Source: Ruminococcus sp. (GTDB lineage Bacteria; Bacillota; Clostridia; Oscillospirales; Ruminococcaceae). From it: a stretch of DNA of 13,533 nucleotides. Each line of letters begins with the position of its first letter. The first letter of the stretch is position 1. Where the stretch lies: positions 1 through 13,533 of the forward strand of contig JAILFF010000064.1 in the NCBI GenBank assembly GCA_024697705.1. Reading direction: 5' to 3'. The translations under genes were made by a program, and so were the position numbers. A model generated the notes under the pieces. It worked only from the letters and a program-made list of their open reading frames with translations. It made no database searches and had not been told where the DNA came from. Of the stretch, positions 6,925 to 12,854 are shown piece by piece.

Positions 6925-6953
6925 GCATAATACTCATCTCCCCCGCATACAAA
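6925..6953 (+). promoter_or_regulatory. Sigma-E-like promoter for sigK
   Basis: GCATAAT (6925-6931) matches six of seven bases of the Bacillus sigma-E -35 consensus KMATATT, and CATACAAA (6946-6953) matches seven of eight of its -10 consensus CATACAHT. The spacer is 14 bp, as expected. It ends 33 bp before the sigK start. Known Bacillus sigK is first transcribed by sigma-E, which supports the call. Confidence 0.6.
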
Positions 6954-6986
6954 TGGTATGAATATCATTTGAAGGGAGAGAAAATC

Positions 6987-7670
6987 ATGCTTGAATTTCT
7001 GATTGATCTGCTTGGGACGAAGCTTCTGCTTTTCGCGCTGCATTTCGAGGGCGAGGGGCGTTTTCCGAAGCCCCTGCCCGCCGCCGAGGAACGCCGCTGC
7101 TTTGAGCGCCTTGCGGCGGGAGACCGTTCCGCCCGCGACGAGCTGATAAGCCATAATCTGCGGCTGGTGGCGCACATCGTGAAGAAATACACCGCTCCCG
7201 GTACCGACCCCGACGACCTGATCTCGATAGGGACGATAGGTCTTATCAAAGCCGTCGGGACCTACGATCATACTAAGGGGAACAGGTTTTCGTCTTACGG
7301 GGCACGGTGTGTTGAAAACGAGATCTTAATGCACCTCCGTTCGGCGAAAAAGCAGGCGGCTGAGGTGCGCTTCGACGAGCCCGTGGACGTCGATAAGAAC
7401 GGCAACTGCCTCACGCTCATGGACATCACGCCCGACGACGGCATGAGCGTCGAGGAAAGCTGCGTGCTGCGCATACAGCTTGACAGGCTTGCCGAAAAGC
7501 TCGGGCTGCTTGACGAGCGGGAGCGGCAGATAATCGTGCTGAGGTACGGGCTTTCCGATTCGCCGCCGATCGCCCAGCGCGAGGTGGCGGAGCGGCTCGG
7601 CATCTCGCGCTCGTATGTTTCGCGGCTCGAAAAGAAGGCGCTCGAAACGCTTCGCCGCGAGATGGAGTGA
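6987..7670 (+). CDS. sigK: Sporulation sigma factor SigK precursor
   Basis: A 227-residue sigma-70 family protein. Residues 1-20 (MLEFLIDLLGTKLLLFALHF) form a hydrophobic pro-sequence, and FPKPLPAAEE (26-35) is the usual SigK junction. Region 2 is HNLRLVAHIVKKY...DDLISIGTIGLIKAV (56-90) followed by GARCVENEILMHLRS (105-119). Region 4 has ERERQIIVLRYGL (177-189) and the helix-turn-helix QREVAERLGISRSYVSRLEKKAL (197-219). SigK drives late mother-cell genes for coat and cortex. In relatives the pro-peptide is cut by SpoIVFB, so membrane-coupled activation is inferred. The ATG 6987 start follows AAGGGAG at 6972-6978; an upstream in-frame start at 6843 would precede the sigma-E-like promoter. The reading frame is uninterrupted, with no skin-type element. 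Confidence 0.92.
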   Translation: MLEFLIDLLGTKLLLFALHFEGEGRFPKPLPAAEERRCFERLAAGDRSARDELISHNLRLVAHIVKKYTAPGTDPDDLISIGTIGLIKAVGTYDHTKGNRFSSYGARCVENEILMHLRSAKKQAAEVRFDEPVDVDKNGNCLTLMDITPDDGMSVEESCVLRIQLDRLAEKLGLLDERERQIIVLRYGLSDSPPIAQREVAERLGISRSYVSRLEKKALETLRREME

Positions 7671-7691
7671 CATTCCGAAATTATAAAAATG

Positions 7692-7734
7692 ACCCGTCTG
7701 TACGTGTTTTCGGCACGGTACGGGCGGGTTTTGT
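7692..7734 (+). terminator. Intrinsic terminator after sigK
   Basis: A long stem (7692-7706 with 7714-7729, G-T pairs and one bulge) ends in TTTTG. It begins 22 bases after the sigK stop. Confidence 0.75.
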
Positions 7735-7770
7735 GCAATTCGCCGAATTTGCTCAATTGCAGTCGGGGTA

Positions 7771-7799
7771 TTGAAAAATAGAAAATATTGTGGTATAAT
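7771..7799 (+). promoter_or_regulatory. Sigma-A promoter with extended -10 for the SLOG-family gene
   Basis: TTGAAA (7771-7776), a 17-bp spacer and TATAAT (7794-7799) preceded by TGG, giving an extended -10. It lies 45 bp before the ATG at 7845. Confidence 0.82.
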
Positions 7800-7844
7800 A
7801 GATTTATCTGCCATATCGGTAAGCAGCGCGGGGGAGTGATCGAA

Positions 7845-8426
7845 ATGAACGGTTCGGCATCAAACGGGTTTATTTTCTGTTCCGGCACGCCGCTTTTGCC
7901 GCTCGGGTGCGGACTTGTCATTGATCCGCAGACGACCTGCTGCTTCACGGGGCATCGTTCGGGCAAGCTGCCGAAAGGCGATGAGCTTGAGATTCTCAGG
8001 GAGCGTGTTCTCGTTGCCGTTATGGAAATGATAGGCAAGGGCGTCGATACCTTTATAACAGGCATGGCGCAGGGCTTCGATCTCATTGCCGCCCAGACGG
8101 TGCTGAATTTTTATGCGCGTCCCGTGCTTCGGCTGATCTGCGCGGTGCCGTATTTCGGGCAGATCGGTGAGATGAAAACGGCTGAGGAAAGGCGCGTTTA
8201 CAAGGACCTGCTTTCGGAGGCTTATGCGAAGGTGTGTTTTTTCGAGAATTATTCGAGCGGCGTTTATCGTATAAGAAATCAGTTTATGGTAAATTATTCC
8301 TCGCATCTTATCGGTTATATGGATACGTGCGGCAGCCGTTCGGGTACGGGGCAGACTTTACGCATGGCGCAGCGGGCGGGGCTCGATATGAGGGTCATTA
8401 CGCCCGAAGAGCTTGTCAGAACGTGA
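7845..8426 (+). CDS. YpsA/DUF1273-like SLOG-fold protein
   Basis: A 193-residue protein. TCCFTGHRSGKLP (31-43) is the GHR nucleotide-site motif of the DUF1273/YpsA group, and FITGMAQGFDLIAAQTVL (70-87) is the SLOG glycine motif. RNQFMVNYSSHLIGYMD (144-160) with GSRSGTGQTLRMAQRAG (163-179) forms the rest of the Rossmann-like pocket. Relatives are thought to bind nucleotide-type ligands; Bacillus YpsA is linked to cell division and antioxidant phenotypes, but no reaction is established. GGGGGAG at 7830-7836 marks ATG 7845. The first 25 residues form an unusual extension before the conserved domain. It has its own vegetative promoter, so it is not part of the sigK unit. Confidence 0.82.
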   Translation: MNGSASNGFIFCSGTPLLPLGCGLVIDPQTTCCFTGHRSGKLPKGDELEILRERVLVAVMEMIGKGVDTFITGMAQGFDLIAAQTVLNFYARPVLRLICAVPYFGQIGEMKTAEERRVYKDLLSEAYAKVCFFENYSSGVYRIRNQFMVNYSSHLIGYMDTCGSRSGTGQTLRMAQRAGLDMRVITPEELVRT

Positions 8427-8434
8427 TCCCGGCA

Positions 8435-8467
8435 AACGCAGCAAGGCTCTGCCCGGTTTATTTTTGT
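8435..8467 (+). terminator. Possible weak terminator after the SLOG-family gene
   Basis: GCAG/CTGC with flanking CCGG/CCGG can form an imperfect stem, followed by TTTATTTTT. The stem is interrupted, so this is uncertain. Confidence 0.35.
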
Positions 8468-8530
8468 ATATTTATATATTAATTGGGGAATCAATAATTT
8501 GCCTTTTGGCGGAAAAGAAAGGAAGATTTT

Positions 8531-9481
8531 ATGTCACAGGCAGCCTCATCGGGCTATAACAATAACAGATCAAAACGTAAAAAAAGAAAGCGTTCTCAGG
8601 CGCCCGTCGCGTTCGTTTTCTTTGTGACGCTTGTAATTTTCTGCGGAGTTTTCGGCGTTTTCGCTAAGATAATCGTCGAAAAGGTCTCTCACAAGAATTC
8701 GGGGACAGCCGATATCTCGGGCGCTTATATCGACTCGTACAACACGCTTTATGCCCGCGTGAACAACAAAAACGTGCTTTCCGATCTCTCGGTGATAAGG
8801 ATTTGTCCCGAGCAGAACAGGATAATCGTCATACCGATGTCGGCGTATACCATGAGCGTTCCCGACGGCGGCAAGACCTTCCGCGAGGTGTTCGACGAGG
8901 GCGGCATCGCCAAGCTCAAGGTCGCCGTTGACGGCACCTTCGGCATTTCCACCGATTTTTACGCCACCATGACGAACGACGCTTTCGAGGGCGTGGCGGA
9001 CATCGTGGGCGGTTTCAGCTACGCGCCCGACGAGGAGCTTTACACCCTCGACCCCGAAAACGACAAGAACGACATCTCCTACCGTGCGGGAAAGACGGTG
9101 CTTCTTTCGGGGCATGAGATAAGGCTTATCTGTCAGTCGGCGGAATTCTCGAACGGCAAGCAGGGCAACATGGAATTTCTGGGGCAGGCGCTTGTCGGCA
9201 TAATCAACAACGGCTTCGACCAGGTAGAGATCACGACGAACAGCCTTGACGTCATCTACAACAAGATATTCAACGGTTCGCGGACGAATCTTTCGGAGAA
9301 CGAGTACCGCGAGCACAGAGTGTATATCAGGGAGATGTTAGCCCGTCAGGAGCGCCCCGGCGAATCGCTGATACCGAACGGAACGTGGATGGACGCGGAG
9401 CATTTGGCAATTTCGGATACATTCCGTCAGGATGTCTACAATCTCATGGAGGCTACGAAGTCGGGTCACAAGGCTCAGTAA
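8531..9481 (+). CDS. Divergent LytR-CpsA-Psr (LCP)-like cell envelope protein
   Basis: A 316-residue protein. A very basic N-terminus (residues 13-21) precedes one membrane helix at about 25-48, so the domain faces outward. The LCP layout is visible: IIVIPMSAYTMSVPDGGKTFREVFDEGG (98-125), GISTDFYATMTNDAFEGVADIVGGF (138-162) and LLSGHEIRLICQSAEF (191-206). Normal LCP enzymes transfer lipid-linked polymers to peptidoglycan and carry IPRD-type and R-x-R...R..RQ arginines. Here the first reads IPMSAY and the second region lacks the arginine pairs, so catalysis is doubtful. The start follows AAAGGAAG at 8518-8525. The gene precedes the rimP promoter and is probably separate from that operon. Confidence 0.72.
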   Translation: MSQAASSGYNNNRSKRKKRKRSQAPVAFVFFVTLVIFCGVFGVFAKIIVEKVSHKNSGTADISGAYIDSYNTLYARVNNKNVLSDLSVIRICPEQNRIIVIPMSAYTMSVPDGGKTFREVFDEGGIAKLKVAVDGTFGISTDFYATMTNDAFEGVADIVGGFSYAPDEELYTLDPENDKNDISYRAGKTVLLSGHEIRLICQSAEFSNGKQGNMEFLGQALVGIINNGFDQVEITTNSLDVIYNKIFNGSRTNLSENEYREHRVYIREMLARQERPGESLIPNGTWMDAEHLAISDTFRQDVYNLMEATKSGHKAQ

Positions 9482-9567
9482 TGACCTTAATATGGCTGAA
9501 CGGGACAATTGTTTACGGCAGCTTCACAGATTATTCACCTACGGCGAAAAAAATTCAATTTCACCCC

Positions 9568-9596
9568 TTGCATTTTCCCGCAAGATGTGGTATAAT
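9568..9596 (+). promoter_or_regulatory. Promoter of the rimP-nusA-infB operon
   Basis: TATAAT (9591-9596) with extended TGG upstream, a 17-bp spacer and a weak TTGCAT -35 (9568-9573). It lies 86 bp before the rimP start. Confidence 0.75.
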
Positions 9597-9613
9597 ATTG
9601 ACAATACTTGTAA

Positions 9614-9650
9614 GAAAGGAACCGATTGAAGAAATCGGTTCTTTGCTTTT
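9614..9650 (+). promoter_or_regulatory. Leader hairpin with T-rich tail upstream of rimP
   Basis: GAACCGATT (9619-9627) pairs perfectly with AATCGGTTC (9633-9641), extendable by AAA/TTT across a one-base bulge. TTTGCTTTTG follows at 9642-9651. It lies in the 5' leader and could act as an attenuator of the operon encoding NusA. That function is inference. Confidence 0.55.
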
Positions 9651-9681
9651 GTCAGCGTCAAGGCGCGGAAAGGAGCAGGAT

Positions 9682-10164
9682 ATGAACACTGTTGAGAGAG
9701 CGAGAGCTTTAGCTGAGCCCGTATGCGGCGAGCTGGGGCTGTTTCTATGGGACGTGCGTTTCGAGAAGGAAGGAGCGCTTTGGTATCTGCGGATATTCAT
9801 CGACCGTGACGGCGGGATAGACATGAACATCTGCGAGGAGTTTTCGCGGAAGTTCAACGAGATACTCGACAGGGAAGATTTCATAGCGCAGAACTACATT
9901 TTTGAAGCGGGAAGTCCCGGGCTTGGGAGAAAGCTGACTCGTCCCGAGCATTTTGCGGTCTGCGAGGGAGACGAAGTGCGGTTAAAGCTCTTCAAGGCGC
10001 GTGACGGCAGCAAGGAGAGAGTAGGTTTACTGATCGAGCATACGGAGACGGGATTCACGCTTGCGTATTCGGTCGATGATGAAGGCAAGCCGATCGAGAC
10101 GGAGAGTTTTGATTATAAAGAGTGTACGAGTGTCAATCTGAACGATGACACGGATTTATTTTAA
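9682..10164 (+). CDS. rimP: Ribosome maturation factor RimP
   Basis: A 160-residue protein. The N-terminal domain has LAEPVCGELGLFLWDVRFEKEG and the strand LRIFIDRDGGIDMNICEEFSRKFNEILD (about 36-63). The hallmark YIFEAGSPGLGRKLTRPEHF (about 72-91) joins it to the C-terminal SH3-like domain. RimP assists 30S subunit maturation. AAAGGAG at 9669-9675 selects ATG 9682; an in-frame upstream start at 9385 falls inside the LCP-like gene and precedes the promoter. It is the first gene of the operon, but it is separated from nusA by 739 bp containing a palindromic repeat, whereas these genes are usually adjacent. Confidence 0.95.
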   Translation: MNTVERARALAEPVCGELGLFLWDVRFEKEGALWYLRIFIDRDGGIDMNICEEFSRKFNEILDREDFIAQNYIFEAGSPGLGRKLTRPEHFAVCEGDEVRLKLFKARDGSKERVGLLIEHTETGFTLAYSVDDEGKPIETESFDYKECTSVNLNDDTDLF

Positions 10165-10181
10165 AAAAAGCAATAATGAAG

Positions 10182-10680
10182 GCAAACCAAAAGTCTTAGG
10201 AAGGGGTTGGCACGAGCAAGCTCGTGTGGGGGAAACCCTTCTTCAGAAGGGTTTCCCCCACAAAGCCTACGACGGCAGCAAACAATTCGTAGAAAGCAAG
10301 CCGAACGGTTAAAAAATAAAATCGGCAATTCATAAAAAAGCGAACAAAAACAAACAAAGTGAATGATTCCGCAAAAGTGAGCGGAAACAAATAAATTGCC
10401 GATTTAATTTGCGTGAAAGAGCGCAGCGATTTTCACGCAACAATAGCGCGAAGTCGGGATTTTTCGCACGGTCGGGTCATTCACTTATGTGCGAAATATC
10501 GCCTGTCTGAACTTCGTTCAGACCTGCTCTTTCGCACATTAAAATCGGCAATTCACTCGTTCCCGTTCATTTTTACAGATTTATTATCTTCTGCCTTTTT
10601 GTGGGCTTTTCTTGAAATTGCCGATTTTATTTCGGGCTGTCGGATTTTGATAATTACCCGGCTTTGTTTTGTCGGTCGGC
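10182..10680. repeat. Nearly complete copy of the palindromic repeat, lacking the right A arm
   Basis: This lies between rimP and nusA and begins 17 nt after the rimP stop. Order: A (10182-10261), a 56-bp spacer, B (10318-10405), C hairpin (10409-10440, stem TTGCGTGAAA), a 46-bp centre, C' hairpin (10487-10539, stem ATGTGCGAAA), B' (10541-10628), then a degenerate spacer to about 10680. The right A' arm is absent. The second A hairpin is perfect here: 17-bp arms GTGGGGGAAACCCTTCT and its complement around TC (10226-10261). The C' loop carries an extra nested hairpin, GTCTGAAC-TTC-GTTCAGAC (10505-10523). The right boundary is approximate. Confidence 0.8.
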
Positions 10681-10685
10681 TTTTG

Positions 10686-10788
10686 TTGCGCTTCGCGCAA
10701 ATGGGGCTCTGCCATGCGTGAACGCGAAAGCGTTCATGCGATGCCCCGCTTAGGGGGCGCTGCCACCTAAGTACCCCCGCAAGGGGGG
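10686..10788 (+). repeat. Cluster of four GC-rich hairpins upstream of nusA
   Basis: Successive stem-loops: TTGCGC/GCGCAA (10686-10700), a long stem from GGGGC at 10703 to GCCCC at 10747 with inner GCGTGAACGC-GAAA-GCGTTCATGC, CTTAGG/CCTAAG with inner GGC/GCC (10749-10771), and CCCCC-GCAA-GGGGG (10774-10787). It resembles none of the A, B or C parts and is probably a different repeat or structured leader. The remaining sequence to 10885 is AT-rich and shows only a weak promoter-like pair (TTGCGC 10838, AATATT 10861). Confidence 0.6.
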
Positions 10789-10903
10789 ACTGCCCCCTTG
10801 ACCCCCATTCCGCCCCTACATTGCGATTGGGTCGGCTTTGCGCTTATTCTTAATAATTTGAATATTTTCATATATATAAATTGTGAAAGGACTGGTCATA
10901 AAA

Positions 10904-12211
10904 ATGGCACGTAAGAAAACTAATGACGCGGCTGAAAATGCACCCGCGAATATCAACAAACTGTTTTTTGAGGCTCTTAAGGATATGGGGCTTGAAAACG
11001 GATTCCCTCCCGAGGAACTCGCAGCTATTATAAAACAGGGTATCGAAAAGGCGATAAAAAAAGAAAACCCTCACTGCGATCATATCCGCGTTGAGATCGA
11101 CCCCGATAATAATGTCTTTGAAATGGGTATCCTTAAACTCGTCGTTGACGATGAGCCCCTCGATGATTATAACGAGATAAATATCGAGGACGCCCGCCGC
11201 TACGACCCCCGCTGCTACGTCGGCGGTATGTGCCTTATCGAGATATCCCCCGCGACCTTCGGCAGAGTCGCAGTCCAGAACGCCAAACAGCAGATAAAGC
11301 ATGAACTGAAAAATAAAGAGCGCGAACGCATCATCGAACAGTTTAACGATAAGCTTTACGAATGTGTTACCGCAAGAGTTGAACGCATCGAGGGCAGAAC
11401 AGGCAACGCCGTTCTCAGCTTCGATAAGAGCGAGGTATACCTCGTAAGACAGGAACAGATCCCCGGCGAGGTGCTCCTTCCCGGAGATATGGTCAAGATT
11501 TATATCGTGGGTATCGCAAACCCCGAGAAAAAACCGTCTCTTAAAATATCGAGAACCCACAAGAACCTCGTCAAGAGACTTTTTGAGAACGAAGTCCCCG
11601 AGATCAAGGACGGCGTGGTCGAGGTCAAGGGTATCTCCCGCGTGGCGGGCTCGCGCTCGAAGCTCGCTGTCGTAAGCCACGACCCCAATGTTGACGCGAT
11701 AGGCGCCTGCATCGGTGCGAGAAAATCGAGAATAACCGCCGTTGTGGAAGAGCTCGGCGGCGAAAAGATCGACATTATCCCGTACAGCGAAGACCCCGGC
11801 GAGTATATCGCCCGTGCTCTCGCTCCCGCGCAGGTAATGAGCGTGACTATCCTCTCGGGCGGCGAAACGCCCTCATGTCGCGTGGTCGTTCCCACCAATC
11901 AGCTTTCGCTGGCTATCGGCAATAAGGGTCAGAACGCAAAGCTCGCGGCGGGTCTTACCGGCTATAAGATAGATATCATCTCCGACGCTCAGGCGGCTGA
12001 AATGGCTGCAAACGGCGAGTTTGACGACGAAGCCGCCGAAGAGACCGATTCGGTCGAAGAAGCTTCTGCGGAGGAAACGGCTGAGGCAGAAGAGACTGCC
12101 GCGGTTGAGGAAGAAGCCGCTCCCGCCGAGGAAGCAGCCGACGAAGAGACCGAGACCGAAAGCGAAGCCGAGTCCGACAACGCCGACAACAACAACGTTG
12201 GAGAAGAATAA
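10904..12211 (+). CDS. nusA: Transcription elongation/termination factor NusA
   Basis: A 435-residue protein. Domains in order: the RNA polymerase-binding N-terminal domain (about 15-140), S1 (about 150-215, IEGRTGNAVLSF), KH1 (about 220-292) and KH2 (about 300-362, with AIGNKGQNAKLAAGLTGYKIDII). A strongly acidic Glu/Ala/Asp tail covers 371-435. NusA modulates pausing, termination and antitermination. In KH1 the usual GACVGxRG reads GACIGARK, so the second glycine of the GXXG loop is replaced by lysine. AAAGGA at 10886-10891 precedes ATG 10904; a GTG at 10883 is upstream of this site and unlikely. The next gene starts two bases after the stop. Confidence 0.95.
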   Translation: MARKKTNDAAENAPANINKLFFEALKDMGLENGFPPEELAAIIKQGIEKAIKKENPHCDHIRVEIDPDNNVFEMGILKLVVDDEPLDDYNEINIEDARRYDPRCYVGGMCLIEISPATFGRVAVQNAKQQIKHELKNKERERIIEQFNDKLYECVTARVERIEGRTGNAVLSFDKSEVYLVRQEQIPGEVLLPGDMVKIYIVGIANPEKKPSLKISRTHKNLVKRLFENEVPEIKDGVVEVKGISRVAGSRSKLAVVSHDPNVDAIGACIGARKSRITAVVEELGGEKIDIIPYSEDPGEYIARALAPAQVMSVTILSGGETPSCRVVVPTNQLSLAIGNKGQNAKLAAGLTGYKIDIISDAQAAEMAANGEFDDEAAEETDSVEEASAEETAEAEETAAVEEEAAPAEEAADEETETESEAESDNADNNNVGEE

Positions 12212-12213
12212 CG

Positions 12214-12498
12214 ATGTCGGGAAACGCAACACTGAAACAGAAGAAAATACCGATGAGAATGTGTCTCGGCTGCGGCGAGATGAAGCCGAAAAGAGAGCTT
12301 GTCCGCGTGGTCAAGCCGCCCGAGGGAGAGATAACGCTCGACCTCACGGGAAAGAAGTCGGGGCGCGGCGCGTATATATGCAGAAGTGTGGATTGCTTCG
12401 CAAAGGCGCGTAAGACACATCGGTTTGAAAAGGCGTTTTCGTGCGCCATAAGCGATGAACTGTACGACGAAATGGAGCGTGAGCTTGCAAATGAGTAA
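12214..12498 (+). CDS. rnpM: RNase P modulator RnpM (YlxR)
   Basis: A 94-residue protein of the YlxR family. IPMRMCLGCGEMKPKRELVRVV (12-33) and GRGAYICRSVDCFAKARK (50-67) are the two signature blocks, with cysteine pairs C17/C20 and C56/C61. YlxR-family proteins bind RNA; the Bacillus protein binds RNase P RNA and alters its activity. The gene begins two bases after nusA, using GGAGAAG at the nusA 3' end as ribosome binding site, and its last eight bases overlap ylxQ. Confidence 0.93.
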   Translation: MSGNATLKQKKIPMRMCLGCGEMKPKRELVRVVKPPEGEITLDLTGKKSGRGAYICRSVDCFAKARKTHRFEKAFSCAISDELYDEMERELANE

Positions 12499-12826
12499 GA
12501 GTAAAAACTCCGATCCCTCCGGGCTGCTCGGTATCTGCCGCAAGGCGGGTAAGCTGAAACTCGGAATGGATATGGCAAAGGGCGCCTGCGAGTCGGGAGA
12601 GGCTGCCGCGGTTTTCGCCGCAAAAGACCTTTCGGCAAAGTCATTAAAGGAGATAAAATTCTCCTGCGCCAAAAACGGCGTAAAGCTGTTTGCACTTGCC
12701 CTTGATATGCAGCAGATCGCCGACGCCGTCGGTAAGAAGTCGGGTATTATCGCCGTTACGGACGGCGGCTTTGCAAAGGCTATCGCCGCAAAGTCCGAGG
12801 AAATACCCGCGGAGGAACTGTTCTGA
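12491..12826 (+). CDS. ylxQ: L7Ae-family ribosomal-protein-like YlxQ
   Basis: A 111-residue protein. LLGICRKAGKLKLGMDMAKGAC (12-33) is the L7Ae/L30e/YlxQ opening, followed by the strand AAAVFAAKDLSAKSLKEIKF and a hydrophobic C-terminal half ending GIIAVTDGGFAKAI. The family binds K-turn RNA. ATG 12491 overlaps the end of rnpM; the in-frame ATG at 12455 would overlap far more of it. The ribosome binding site is modest (GGAG at 12475-12478), consistent with coupling to rnpM translation. Confidence 0.9.
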   Translation: MSKSKNSDPSGLLGICRKAGKLKLGMDMAKGACESGEAAAVFAAKDLSAKSLKEIKFSCAKNGVKLFALALDMQQIADAVGKKSGIIAVTDGGFAKAIAAKSEEIPAEELF

Positions 12827-12854
12827 ACAGATTTGATACATTAGGAGGCTGCCC

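Noticed and set aside
10413..10721. 102-codon frame inside the rimP-nusA repeat
   Set aside because: It crosses several hairpins and two repeat modules, lacks a ribosome binding site and has no counterpart in the other copies.
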